Assembly: GCA_027486405.1 (NCBI GenBank) | Contig: JAIXPD010000007.1 | Span: 24,308 to 88,307, forward strand | DNA length: 64,000 bases | Reading direction: 5' to 3' | Source of the DNA: Azospirillum sp. | GTDB taxonomy: Bacteria > Pseudomonadota > Alphaproteobacteria > Azospirillales > Azospirillaceae | In this document: in pieces, positions 46,048 through 56,850 of the stretch | How positions within the stretch are numbered: position 1 is the first letter of the stretch | Layout of the letters: each line of letters starts with the position of its first letter | Program-made: the position numbers and the translations under genes | The notes under the pieces: model-generated | Seen by the model: only the letters and a program-made list of their open reading frames with translations | What the model was told of the DNA's origin: nothing | Database searches by the model: none

Positions 46048-47109
46048 TCACATCTTCCGATAAAAATCGCGCGGCCCCCGGCTGGGCGCTGGACCAATCG
46101 CGTCCCCCACCCCGGCGGCCTTGGCAACATCCCCGGCGAAGGCGGTGCACGGACGGCGGGCGAGGCTGAATTGCACGTTGCCGCCCCGGTATTCCGCGAT
46201 CTTCGCCATCGCCTTGTCGGCCTGTTCCGCCGAAATCGGGATGCTGCGGGTGCGCACGCCGGGCTTGGCGAAGGCGGTTTCATCGCGGTGAACCCGCCCC
46301 GGCACGCCAGCGGTCAGACGGCCCAGATCGCGCTTGGGATCCAGGCCGGAGAAGCCCGCCGGGGAAAAGCCCCAGGCCTCGCGCTTGCCGCCGGGCCGCT
46401 CGACCGCGACGAAGCCGTGCCCGGCCATCGCGTCGGGCAAACCCGCATCGGGGTGGAGATAGGCACCGACGATCAGGCGATAGCCCGATCCGGCCGCACC
46501 GGCCGGTTTGGCCTGCCCGACCGGGCCAATGTGATTGGGTTGGGCGTGATGGGACTGGACGTGATGAGGTTGGGCGGGTGCAGCAGCCCGGTTCGGGGCC
46601 ATCTTCGCCTGCGCCGGTGCTGCGACGACGTGGGCGGCGGCGCGCTGGCCCATGCGGTCGGCCTCGGCCTCCAGCGCGTGGTCCTGCACCACGGCGATGC
46701 CGCTGCCAAACGGGTTGCGCACCCGGCCCGAGCGCTGCTGCACCACGTGGGTCAGCTCATGTCCCAACAATTGTTGGCCTTGTGGGGAGTCCGGGTTGTA
46801 TTGGCCCGGCGCAAAATACAGGTTCGATCCCAGCGTGAAGGCCAGCGCGCCAATCGACGGCGCTTCCGTGCCCACATGCACGCGGACGTCGGAAAAATCG
46901 GTCTTGAAGAAGGATTCCATCTTCTGCCGCACCGACTCGGGCAAGGGGCGACCACCCGCCCCGCCGCGCAAAATCCCATCGGGCAGGGGTTGGGCGTTGC
47001 CCTGCGCGCGGGGTTGGACCGTTCCGGCGGGTGACATGGACGGACGCGCCCCGCCCGGCAAGCGCGGGCCGGTGGACAAGAAACGCCCCTGAATGACACG
47101 ACCGGTCAT
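46048..47109 (-). CDS. DUF4157 metallopeptidase-like protein with C-terminal papain-like domain
   Basis: The 353-residue protein (ATG 47109; a start 22 codons earlier is possible) has a DUF4157 domain with zinc motif GHELTHVV (HELTH at 117-121) and downstream acidic ligands in ALEAEADRMG. DUF4157 is strongly associated with extracellular contractile injection systems and their cargo. A Gln/His/Pro-rich linker (165-205) holds two QAK motifs. The C-terminal domain has H231 in AGHGFVAVERPGG and C321 in RRPCTAFAGDVAK. This His-before-Cys order is seen in circularly permuted NlpC/P60-type hydrolases. It leads the island, 37 bases before the next gene. The enzymatic role of either domain is inferred. 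Confidence 0.78.
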   Translation of the reverse strand: MTGRVIQGRFLSTGPRLPGGARPSMSPAGTVQPRAQGNAQPLPDGILRGGAGGRPLPESVRQKMESFFKTDFSDVRVHVGTEAPSIGALAFTLGSNLYFAPGQYNPDSPQGQQLLGHELTHVVQQRSGRVRNPFGSGIAVVQDHALEAEADRMGQRAAAHVVAAPAQAKMAPNRAAAPAQPHHVQSHHAQPNHIGPVGQAKPAGAAGSGYRLIVGAYLHPDAGLPDAMAGHGFVAVERPGGKREAWGFSPAGFSGLDPKRDLGRLTAGVPGRVHRDETAFAKPGVRTRSIPISAEQADKAMAKIAEYRGGNVQFSLARRPCTAFAGDVAKAAGVGDAIGPAPSRGPRDFYRKM

Positions 47110-47243
47110 CGCGTGCCCCCACCATGAAACCCAGCCGAAAGCCGGATCGGAAACCAGAGAAAGGATGGAAACCACCCATCGCCCACAGTTGCAGCATTGT
47201 CCGGGAGCACACGCGGGCTGTCAATGCGAACGCGCCCTGCGAA

Positions 47244-47417
47244 CAGGGCAATCGGGTGAAGGCTTGAAATTCCTCTATTAGGACATTGGTCATCCCCGCG
47301 AAGGCGGGGATCCAGAGTTCGCAGAGTGGCTCTGACGGGAAAGCCTGGATCCCCGCCTTCGCGAGGATGACGGTAAATTCTTTGCATAGGTTTATAAACC
47401 TTCAAGCGATTGCCCTG
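47244..47417. repeat. MITE-like element, copy C (same termini, different core)
   Basis: The 174-base element is bounded by CAGGGCAATCGGGTGAA and TTCAAGCGATTGCCCTG, the same terminal inverted repeat as copies A and B apart from two bases. The core is different: a 27-base inverted repeat (47289-47315 and 47345-47371) of the GTCATCCCCGCGAAGGCGGG type, a well-known class of extragenic palindrome in proteobacteria. It lies 23 bases beyond the mscS stop. Confidence 0.8.
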
Positions 47418-47439
47418 CGCCCGTTGATCCCCAGTCCCG

Positions 47440-48921
47440 TCAGTCCGCCGCCAGGGGCCGCACACCACCGCTGGATCGCCGCAGCGTGGCGCGCATTTCG
47501 GCGGCGAGATCGGCCTCTCCGGCGAAGCTGCTGCGGGCGTCGCCGGGGCTGGCCTGGGCCAGCAGGGCGGCGGCGGCGGCGGTCAGCGCGTCCGCAGCAC
47601 CGGGGTTGTGGGCCAGCAACGTTCCCAGCGTGTCCAGGGTGATTTCGCCGACCAGAACCTCCGTCCGGCAGCGCACGGTTTCGCCATAGGTCGTGCCGAG
47701 CAGCAGCGCGTCCAGCCCGATCAGGCGGCCCGGCCCCAAGGGTTCGGGCGGCGGGGCACCGGTGCGCCCGCGCGGGGCTTCGGCGGTCATCAACCCTTCG
47801 ATGACCAGATAGAAGGCCGCCGCCGTCTCCCCGGCCTGGGTCAGGGTCAACCCGGCGGGCAGGCGGCGGCGGCGGATGGTCTGGGCCAACACCCGGCGGT
47901 CGGCGTCGCCGAGCGCGTCGGTCGGGGCGGTGGTCGCCAGCAGCCGGGCCAGACCGTCGGTGTCCATCGCCCGGCCGGTCGGGGCCGCCGGGTCGCCCAC
48001 CGCCTGTTCGGCCTTCGGCCAGGCCGGGCGCAGGCCCGCGCGGTCCAGATGCCGCAGGATGTGTTCCAGCATCAGGCTGCGCACCCGGTAACGGCGGTGG
48101 AGCGGCGGGCTGAAGAAGACCGCATACTCCACCCCCTGCCCGGTGATCGCCCGCACCCGGCTGTAGGGCGGCGAGGTGCCCGGCACGGTGTAAGGCAGGA
48201 TGGCTTCGATCGCGGCGGCCTCCAGAATCCGCAGGACGCGGTCGGTCGGCACGCTGGCGTCCAGCGTCACCGTGACCATGAACTCGAACCAGGGGTTGGG
48301 TTGGGAATGGTTGGTGATGGTGGAGGCGGCGATCCGGCTGTTGGGCACGATCACCAGATTGCCCGCGTCGTCCAGCAACCGGGTGCTGCGCCAACTGATT
48401 TCGGCGATCCGCCCTTCCAGCACGCCATCGCCCGCCTTGTGCAGCACCACATGGTCGCCGATCTTCACCGGCCGGTCGAGGTTGAGCGCCAGACCGGTGA
48501 AGATGTCGAGCAGCAGTTCGCGCAGCGCCATGCCCAGCACGACGCCCGCCACGCCCGACGCCGCCCACAGCACCGTCAGATCCTGCTTGAACACGAAACC
48601 GGCGATGGCCCCGAAGGCCAGCAGGAAGATCAACAGCCCGGAAATCTGGCTGAGCAGACGCGGAACCGGCGCGCCCAGCGCCGCCGCGACCAGCCCATCC
48701 AACAGCACATACTGCACCACCCGTTGCAGCAGCATGCCCAACGACAGGATCAGGCCGATGCTGAGGGCATAGCCCAGCACGCGCCAGCCGCTTTCCAGCG
48801 CCTCCGCCCCGGTGGCCTGATAGGCGCTGCCCTCCAGATAAAGGGCACCGCCCAACAGCACGCACCCGAACAGCGGCAGCAGCAGCTTGTTCAACCGGGA
48901 CAGGATGGTCGGCACGGGCAT
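47440..48921 (-). CDS. MscS-family mechanosensitive channel with C-terminal cyclic-nucleotide-binding-like domain
   Basis: The 493-residue inner-membrane protein has four to five N-terminal helices. The MscS pore helix and beta domain follow, with GVAGVVLGMALRELLLDIFT and GLALNLDRPVKIGDHVVLH, then NLVIVPNSRIAASTITNHS. The C-terminal part (about 330-450) resembles a cNMP-binding fold (LTQAGETAAAFYLVIEGLMT, LGPGRLIGLDALLLG), suggesting gating by a nucleotide such as the cGMP- or cAMP-regulated MscS relatives. The ligand cannot be named. It is flanked by MITE copy C downstream and a chemoreceptor gene upstream. Confidence 0.87.
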   Translation of the reverse strand: MPVPTILSRLNKLLLPLFGCVLLGGALYLEGSAYQATGAEALESGWRVLGYALSIGLILSLGMLLQRVVQYVLLDGLVAAALGAPVPRLLSQISGLLIFLLAFGAIAGFVFKQDLTVLWAASGVAGVVLGMALRELLLDIFTGLALNLDRPVKIGDHVVLHKAGDGVLEGRIAEISWRSTRLLDDAGNLVIVPNSRIAASTITNHSQPNPWFEFMVTVTLDASVPTDRVLRILEAAAIEAILPYTVPGTSPPYSRVRAITGQGVEYAVFFSPPLHRRYRVRSLMLEHILRHLDRAGLRPAWPKAEQAVGDPAAPTGRAMDTDGLARLLATTAPTDALGDADRRVLAQTIRRRRLPAGLTLTQAGETAAAFYLVIEGLMTAEAPRGRTGAPPPEPLGPGRLIGLDALLLGTTYGETVRCRTEVLVGEITLDTLGTLLAHNPGAADALTAAAAALLAQASPGDARSSFAGEADLAAEMRATLRRSSGGVRPLAAD

Positions 48922-48980
48922 CGGACGGTCAGGCTCCGCAAAGGGCTGATACGGGAACGGGTGGGCTGACGATCACGGGA

Positions 48981-50918
48981 TCAGGCCAGACGGAAACGGC
49001 CGACCTGCTCGCGCGCCCGGTGGACCATGCGGGCCAACTCCTCCATCGTCGCGCTGATTTCCTCGGCGGCGGCGGCGTTGCCCTCGCTGCTGATCCGCAG
49101 GTCGCTCAGACGGTGGGCGAGTTCCTGGACGGCGGCGGTCTGCTGCGCCATCGCCGCCGAAATCGCCTGCACCGCCTCTCCGCTCTCGTGCGCGGCGTCG
49201 GCGATGCGGTCGATGGCCCCCCGCGCCTCCCCCACCGTGGCCACGCCGTCGCGCACGGTGCGCGCCGATTCGGCGACGATTCCTTCGATGTCGCGCACCG
49301 CCAGGGCGGCGTCTTCGGCCAGCCGCCCGATCTGCTGGGCGACGATGCCGAACCCCATGCCCTGCTCGCCCGCCCGCGCCGCCTCGATCCCGGCGTTCAG
49401 GGACAGGATGTGCGTCTTGTCGGCGATGCGGGTGATGGTTCCGGCGATGCGCTCGATGCGGTCGTGGGCGTCGGCGATGCGGCTCACCGCGTCGGACAGG
49501 TGGGCCAGCTTGCCGCGCCCGTCGTCGGCCAGCGTGGCGGTGGCGGTGGCAAGGTCGCGGCCCCGGCTGGCGTTGGCGGCGATGCTTTCCACCGACTGCG
49601 CGGTTTCCGTCACCGCCCCGGCGACCGCCGTCAGGCTTTGCAATTGGCGGTCGGACTCCTCGGCCACCTGCCGGGCGGCGGCGGAGGTTTCGGTCGCCGC
49701 CACGGCGATCTGCTCGGTGTCCCCGGCCACGCTGCCGATCAGGTCGCGCAGGCGCTCCAAGGCCCGGTTGACGTTGCCCTTCAGCACCGCGAAATCGCCC
49801 TGGTAGGAGCCGGAGACCGAACCGGACAGGTCGCCGTCGGCCATCCGCCCGGCCAGCGCCCCCACCTCGCCCAGCAGGTTGACCAGCGCGTCCAGGCTGC
49901 GGTTCATGTTGGCCTTCAGCGCCCGCAGATCGCCGTCGTAATGGCCGCTCATCCGGCCCTTCAGATCCCCGGCGGCCAGAAGCTGCATCACCGCCACCAC
50001 CTCGAACAGCGGCTTGGTCAGCGTTTCGATCAGGGTGTTCAGGCCGTTGATCAACGACGCGTATTCGCCCTGATGCGCGCCCGGTTCGGCGCGGGCGGCC
50101 AACGCCCCGGCCTGGGCGGAATCGACGAGCGCGCCCAGATCGCGGGTCAGCGCCTTGATCGACCGGACGGTCGCGTCGGTGGCCCGCGCCATCGCCCCGA
50201 TGTCGTCGGCGCGGTCGGTCATGCCGACGTTGACGTCCAGATCACCGACGCCGACCTTGCCCAACCCCTCGGTCAGCAGGGCCACCGGGCGGGAAATCAG
50301 CCGCTCCACCATCCACATGCCCAGCAGCGACAGCAGAACCGCCAGGATGAAGCCCGACAGAATGACCGCCCGGCCGCGCATGGACACCTGTTTGGCCTCA
50401 CGCGCGGTTTCCTCGGCGGCCTGTTGCGACAGCCGGACCAGCTCGGTCAAATCGTCGCTGAAATCCAGGAACAGCTTGGTTGCGTCCAGTTCCAGCGCGT
50501 GAGCGTCGGTGTTCTCGTTCCTGCGCGACAACGCCAGAATTTTTTCGCTTCCAATCAGATAGGTGGCGTAATCGCGGGCGAAGCTGCTGTAACGCTCCCG
50601 CTCCGCCGCCGTCTCCATCAGCGGTTCGTAGCGTTTGCGCCCGGCCTCGATCCCCACGCGCAACCGGACGATCTCGCCGTCGATGTCGCGCATCTCACCC
50701 GGGTCGGTGGACAGGATGTGCCGCAGTTCCGCCACCCGCAGGTCGCTGGTCGCCGTGTTGACGGCGTTGATGGCCGCCACCGCCGGCAAAATCCGTTCGG
50801 TGGTGCGGGCCACATCCTCCGACAGCAGCCGCACGGCGTGCATGGCCACGGCTCCAAAGGCGGCGAACAGGACAATCACCAGCAGAAAGGCCAGACGAAG
50901 CTTGGTCTTGATGGTCAT
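48981..50918 (-). CDS. Transmembrane methyl-accepting chemotaxis protein with multiple HAMP-like repeats
   Basis: The 645-residue receptor has membrane helices at about 8-28 and 195-215 flanking a helical sensor. A HAMP domain and two further HAMP-like units follow (LFEVVAVMQLLAAGDLKGRM and LLGEVGALAGRMADGDLSGS). The signalling region contains [20 protein letters not shown] and QGMGFGIVAQQIGRLAEDA, with [18 protein letters not shown] deviating slightly from canonical tips. ATG 50918 overlaps the stop of the CheW-like gene by four bases, so the two are a coupled pair away from the main cluster. Confidence 0.92.
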   Translation of the reverse strand: MTIKTKLRLAFLLVIVLFAAFGAVAMHAVRLLSEDVARTTERILPAVAAINAVNTATSDLRVAELRHILSTDPGEMRDIDGEIVRLRVGIEAGRKRYEPLMETAAERERYSSFARDYATYLIGSEKILALSRRNENTDAHALELDATKLFLDFSDDLTELVRLSQQAAEETAREAKQVSMRGRAVILSGFILAVLLSLLGMWMVERLISRPVALLTEGLGKVGVGDLDVNVGMTDRADDIGAMARATDATVRSIKALTRDLGALVDSAQAGALAARAEPGAHQGEYASLINGLNTLIETLTKPLFEVVAVMQLLAAGDLKGRMSGHYDGDLRALKANMNRSLDALVNLLGEVGALAGRMADGDLSGSVSGSYQGDFAVLKGNVNRALERLRDLIGSVAGDTEQIAVAATETSAAARQVAEESDRQLQSLTAVAGAVTETAQSVESIAANASRGRDLATATATLADDGRGKLAHLSDAVSRIADAHDRIERIAGTITRIADKTHILSLNAGIEAARAGEQGMGFGIVAQQIGRLAEDAALAVRDIEGIVAESARTVRDGVATVGEARGAIDRIADAAHESGEAVQAISAAMAQQTAAVQELAHRLSDLRISSEGNAAAAEEISATMEELARMVHRAREQVGRFRLA

Positions 50919-52339
50919 GATGAGGCGATCACCGACGGTTTCGGGGCAACAGGGATGGGCGAGGGCGTTGCGCATGCGAGTGCTGCGGCGGGTGCGGCGG
51001 GCGGCGGCGCAACCCAGTCCCGCCACGCCGCCACCAAACACCGCCGCGCCGCCACCGGCAAGGGCAGACCCGGCGCGTCCGCCGCCGCGCGCACGCGCAG
51101 GATCCAGCGGTCGCCCTTTGGATCGCGCCGCGCCGCGTCGAACAGCGCGGCCAACGCCGGGGGCAACCCGTCGATGGGCCGCCACGGCGACGCCAAATCG
51201 TCAAACGCACCGCCGCCCGGGCCACCCGGCAAGGCGTTGATCCGGTCCACCCGCAGCGCGCGCCGCCGCCAGCGCCCCGGCCCAACCAGACGCAGGCGGT
51301 CGGCGGGTCCGTCATGGCCGGACTCGGCCACCTGGGCCACCGACGCCAGCGGAACCGCCAGCGTCACGCCCGCGCGCTCCACCAACAGGCACCGCCCGGT
51401 CGCCGCCGCAAAGCTGCCGCTGGCCCGGGCAGCGTCGGTTTGGCCGTTGTTGATTGGGGCAGCGTCCAACGCGGAAGACACCGCCCAGCCAAAGAGCGGG
51501 GCGGGGTCGATCACGCGCAACGGCGCCCCTCCGCCAGCCATTCCCCGCCACCACAGCGATTCGCCGCCTTCGGGGTGCCGGACGGTGAACAGGGCCGCCG
51601 CCAAACCGCGCTCGACGCTGACGACGCGCTCCACCAACAGCGCCGCCCGCTCATCGGGTCGGTCGCCGCGCAAGACCACCGCGTGCACGGCCCCGCTTTC
51701 TTCGGTTCCGTCATCCATTCGCCGCCGGGTCGGGCCGGACAGGCGGCGCGCGGGCAGCAACGCCCCGTCCACCGCCACCAGCCATCCCGCCGACTCCGGC
51801 AAGGGGGCCACCAGCTCCGCCCGTTCGATCCGCTCCAACCGGTCGGCGCGCAGCACCAGCGCCGCACCATCGTGGATCACCCGCAGCAGCGACCAACCGG
51901 ATGGTGCCGCCGCCGTGGCCACCGAAGGCCGCGAGGCAAGGCTTGCCACGCGCGCACCGCCGGACCAGGGCAGTTGTGCGGCCAATTCCAACGGCACGGC
52001 GTTGGCTTCGCCTTCCCGGTCCCAACGGGCGTCGTCCACCCGCAAGGCCACACGGCCGACGGCGGTCGTTACCACGACCAGCATCCGCCCAGGCGCGGCC
52101 CCCCCGCCCTCACAGGGGTCAGCGCAGACAACCGGATCGCCGTTGACACCCACCACCCCGACCAGCCCCGGCAGACCGATGCGCAGCGGGGCGGGCAGCG
52201 GGGTCGGCGTCTCCGCCTCCGTCACGCCGACGACGCAGGCGCGGGGAACGGTCCAGCGCCGACCACCGACGGTCAGGCGCAGCGGGGCATCCGGCGGGAT
52301 GATCCCCGCCCCCTCCGTCCCCACCGATCCCGAGACCAT
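50915..52339 (-). CDS. Divergent protein with about three CheW-like domains
   Basis: The protein has about 474 residues from ATG 52339, behind GGGGG; ATG 52363 and GTG 52411 are alternatives. Three CheW-like stretches can be discerned: PLRLTVGGRRWTVPRACVVG with GLVGVVGVNGDPVVCAD; SLLRVIHDGAALVLRADRLE with GWLVAVDGALLPARRL; and RCLLVERAGVTLAVPLASVA with RRRALRVDRINALPGG. All are degenerate, so this is an inference from pattern and context. It is translationally coupled to the receptor gene that follows (ATGA overlap) and probably docks that receptor to a CheA. Confidence 0.6.
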   Translation of the reverse strand: MVSGSVGTEGAGIIPPDAPLRLTVGGRRWTVPRACVVGVTEAETPTPLPAPLRIGLPGLVGVVGVNGDPVVCADPCEGGGAAPGRMLVVVTTAVGRVALRVDDARWDREGEANAVPLELAAQLPWSGGARVASLASRPSVATAAAPSGWSLLRVIHDGAALVLRADRLERIERAELVAPLPESAGWLVAVDGALLPARRLSGPTRRRMDDGTEESGAVHAVVLRGDRPDERAALLVERVVSVERGLAAALFTVRHPEGGESLWWRGMAGGGAPLRVIDPAPLFGWAVSSALDAAPINNGQTDAARASGSFAAATGRCLLVERAGVTLAVPLASVAQVAESGHDGPADRLRLVGPGRWRRRALRVDRINALPGGPGGGAFDDLASPWRPIDGLPPALAALFDAARRDPKGDRWILRVRAAADAPGLPLPVAARRCLVAAWRDWVAPPPAAPAAALACATPSPIPVAPKPSVIASS

Positions 52340-52733
52340 CCACGCCCCCACGCGCCGCCCCATTGGCTGTTGTCTGCGGGCGGGTGAACCACCACCGGCA
52401 CGCCGCGCCACAGACTATGGCAACCCTAAGGCTATCCAAGAGGAAATTCACGATCATCCTGGCCGAAAGGCCGAAAGAGTCACACCCCGTTCACACACAC
52501 CCACGGCCAGCCCCCCGGAGCCGGGTCGTGAAACCCGCAAGGTCCGGGCCGTCAACCACTGGGGTTTCCCCTAATCGTTGCGGTCATTCCCCTATCGACA
52601 GGCCCCGGTTCCTGCGTCACCATTCCCGAACCGATGGGCTGTGGCGACGCCGGGGCACGCGTTTCAAGGGGTTGGGACCGTCCACATCGCGCCGCGCAAT
52701 CACGGGACCAACCGCCGGGCGGGGCATTGGCTG
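52340..52733. other. Divergent spacer of about 390 bases
   Basis: This stretch must hold promoters for the CheW-like/receptor pair (minus) and the EAL protein (plus). Frames continue into it from both sides (GTG 52411 minus, 52578 plus), but the extensions are low-complexity and lack family similarity. I see a small GGCCGAAAG duplication (about 52463-52480) and no convincing hexamers or terminator. Confidence 0.45.
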
Positions 52734-55016
52734 ATGAGCGCACCAGACGACGACGATCTTCTCGACGTGATTGAGGACGGCGACCCCGATCCGGGGGTCC
52801 TGCCATCGGATCGGGTCTGGCGCATGCTGTTGGTGGACGACGACGACGAGGTGCATCTGACCACCGCCTACTCCCTGCAAGGGGTGGAGATTCTGGGGCG
52901 GCGGCTGGAGCTGACGCACGCCCGGTCCGGGGCGGAGGCGCTGGACCTGCTGCGGCGCGACCCGAATTTTGCGGTGATCCTGCTGGATGTGGTGATGGAA
53001 ACGCCGGACGCCGGGTTGCGGCTGGTCCATCTGATCCGCGAGGATTTGGGCCTGAGCAGCCCGCGCATCATCCTGCGCACCGGCCAACCCGGCTACGCCC
53101 CGGAGCTGGCGGTGATCCGCGATTACGACATCAACGATTACCGCACCAAATCGGAGCTGACGCGCACCCGCCTGCTGACCTCGCTCTACGCCGCCCTGCG
53201 CGCCTACAACCACATCCAGGCGCTGGAAACCAGCCGCCGGGGGTTGGAGCAGATCATCGGCGCGTCGGCGGAGCTGTTCCGCCGCAACTCCCTGACCGCC
53301 TTTTGCGAGGGCATCCTCATCCAACTGGGCAGCCTGCTGGACATCGAGGCCAGCGGCATCGTGCTGGCCCGGACCAAACCGGCGCTGAGCGGCCTGCGCC
53401 ACGAGCTGGGCGGGGAGGAGCCGGTGATCCTGGCCGCCGCCGGGCCGTTCCGCCATCTGGCGGGCGCGCCGTTGAGCAGCCTGGCCGACGAGCCGCTGCG
53501 CAATCTGCTGCAAACCACGCTGGAACAGCGGACCAGCATTTTCCAGGACAACGCCACCGTTCTGCACATAAGGGGGCGGTCGGGCGACGATCTGGCGATC
53601 TATCTGGCCACGAGCCGGTCGGTGGGGCCGGTCGGGCGGCAGTTGCTGGAGGTGTTTTCGTCAAACGTCGCGCTGGGGTTCGACAACGCCTCGCTGTTGG
53701 ACCATGCGCGCGCGCTGGCCTATTTCGACCCGCTGACCCGCCTGCCCAACCGCACCCTGTTCCAGGACGAGGTCGCGGCCTCGCTGACCCGCATCCGTTC
53801 GGAGGGAACCGGCAAGCTCGCCATCCTGCTGCTGGACCTGGACAATTTCCAGACGGTCAACGACGGGTTGGGCTATCGCACCGGCGACGCGCTGTTGCAG
53901 GCGGTCGCCCAGCGCCTGCAAGGCAGCTTCGCCGACGCGGGCACCGTGGGCCGGTTGGCGGGCGATCTGTTCGGCGTGCAACTGCGGCTGTCCACCCCCA
54001 ACGACATGGCGATCCTGCTGCGCACCATCCAGCGCTGCTTCGCCGACCCCTTCCTGATCGGCGGCCACCCGATCACGGTGCGGGTGTCGGGCGGCTACGC
54101 CCTGGCCGACGCCGCCGAGATCGACGTCAACCGGCAGATCCGCCGGGCCGGGATCGCGCTGAAACGGGCCAAGCGCAACGGGCGCGACCACATCCTGCAT
54201 TTCGACACCGCGATGGAAGAGGAACTGCACCGCCGCCTGTCGCTGGTCAGCCGCATCGCCGAAGCGCAATCGACCAACCAGTTTTCCCTGATGTACCAAC
54301 CGCAGCTCCGCCTGTCCGACGGGGCGGTGATCGGGGTGGAGGCGCTGTTGCGCTGGCGTCGCCCCGATGGCAGTTGGGTGCGCCCGGACACCTTCATTCC
54401 GGTGGCCGAGGACGCCGGGCACATCGTGTGGCTGGGCGAATGGGTGCTGGGGGAAGCCTGCCGCACGCTGGCCCATTGGCGGGGCCAGGGCGTCGGGCCG
54501 CTGCGCATGGCGGTCAATGTCTCCGTCCGCCAATTGCGCGACGACAATTTCCTGCCGATGGCCGAACGGGTGCTGCGCGAAAACGGCGTCGCCCCCACCG
54601 ACATCGAGCTTGAGATCACCGAGAGCAACGCGATGGAGGACGATCACATCCTGTCGGTGGTGCAAATTCTGCGCCGGCAGGGGTTCAGCATCGCCATCGA
54701 CGATTTCGGCACCGGCTATTCCTCGCTGTCCCGCTTGCAGAAGCTGCCCGCCTCGGTGCTGAAGATCGACCGCTCCTTTGTTCTGGACATCGACAACCGG
54801 CCGGAAAACCGCTCCATCGCCGCCATGATCGTCAAGGTCGGGCACGAGCTGGGCATGACCGTGCTGGCCGAGGGGGTGGAGAACCCGCAGCAGGAGAAGG
54901 TGTTGCGCGATCTGGCCTGCAACGCCGGTCAGGGCTATCTCTACGCCAAGCCGCTGCCATCGGACGCGCTGGAAAGCTGGTTGCGGGGGCGGGTGATCGT
55001 TGGTGGCGGCGCATAG
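52734..55016 (+). CDS. Response regulator with DUF3369, degenerate GGDEF and EAL domains (c-di-GMP phosphodiesterase)
   Basis: The 760-residue cytoplasmic protein has a receiver with phospho-acceptor D85 in VILLDVVMETPDAG. A DUF3369 domain (about 180-330) follows, with LEVFSSNVALGFDNASLLD at its end. The GGDEF domain (about 335-500) has the catalytic loop altered to RLAGDLFG, so cyclase activity should be lost. The EAL domain (about 510-755) keeps GVEALLRWRR, ITESNAMEDD, DDFGTGYSSLSRL and LAEGVENPQQ. It is predicted to hydrolyse c-di-GMP in response to phosphorylation. ATG 52734 begins just before the Asp-rich MSAPDDDD leader. The sensor kinase at 55282-56850 converges on it and is a possible partner. 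Confidence 0.92.
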   Translation: MSAPDDDDLLDVIEDGDPDPGVLPSDRVWRMLLVDDDDEVHLTTAYSLQGVEILGRRLELTHARSGAEALDLLRRDPNFAVILLDVVMETPDAGLRLVHLIREDLGLSSPRIILRTGQPGYAPELAVIRDYDINDYRTKSELTRTRLLTSLYAALRAYNHIQALETSRRGLEQIIGASAELFRRNSLTAFCEGILIQLGSLLDIEASGIVLARTKPALSGLRHELGGEEPVILAAAGPFRHLAGAPLSSLADEPLRNLLQTTLEQRTSIFQDNATVLHIRGRSGDDLAIYLATSRSVGPVGRQLLEVFSSNVALGFDNASLLDHARALAYFDPLTRLPNRTLFQDEVAASLTRIRSEGTGKLAILLLDLDNFQTVNDGLGYRTGDALLQAVAQRLQGSFADAGTVGRLAGDLFGVQLRLSTPNDMAILLRTIQRCFADPFLIGGHPITVRVSGGYALADAAEIDVNRQIRRAGIALKRAKRNGRDHILHFDTAMEEELHRRLSLVSRIAEAQSTNQFSLMYQPQLRLSDGAVIGVEALLRWRRPDGSWVRPDTFIPVAEDAGHIVWLGEWVLGEACRTLAHWRGQGVGPLRMAVNVSVRQLRDDNFLPMAERVLRENGVAPTDIELEITESNAMEDDHILSVVQILRRQGFSIAIDDFGTGYSSLSRLQKLPASVLKIDRSFVLDIDNRPENRSIAAMIVKVGHELGMTVLAEGVENPQQEKVLRDLACNAGQGYLYAKPLPSDALESWLRGRVIVGGGA

Positions 55017-55027
55017 GGGGGCAGGCC

Positions 55028-55278
55028 CAGGGCAATCGCTTGAAGCATCGTGCACCCGGCCGGAACAAGCGTTGCCACGGATTTCACGGATTTTTTCACG
55101 GATTTCGCGGAACGCGTCCCCAAACCATCCCGTTCGCGAGCGAGCTTGCGACGAAACTCGTGACGGGATTCGTCAGGCGATTGGGATCGAAAATCCGTGC
55201 AATCCATCCTTTTGTCCGTGAAATCCGTGTCATTTCTTGCCCGCGTGACGATGATCACTCGTTCAAGCGATTGCCCTG
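55028..55278. repeat. MITE-like element, copy B
   Basis: The 251-base element has perfect 17-bp terminal inverted repeats, CAGGGCAATCGCTTGAA and its complement. A perfect inner inverted repeat pairs CACGGATTTCACGGA (55076-55090) with TCCGTGAAATCCGTG (55215-55229). It begins 11 bases after the EAL gene stop and ends 3 bases before the kinase stop, between convergent genes. It could serve both as a bidirectional transcription barrier, since transcripts from either strand would fold. Confidence 0.87.
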
Positions 55279-55281
55279 AGG

Positions 55282-56850
<1,569 letters not shown>

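Noticed and set aside
52578..52733. N-terminal extension of the receiver-EAL protein
   Set aside because: The extra 52 residues are low-complexity, whereas ATG 52734 gives a normal distance to the receiver domain.
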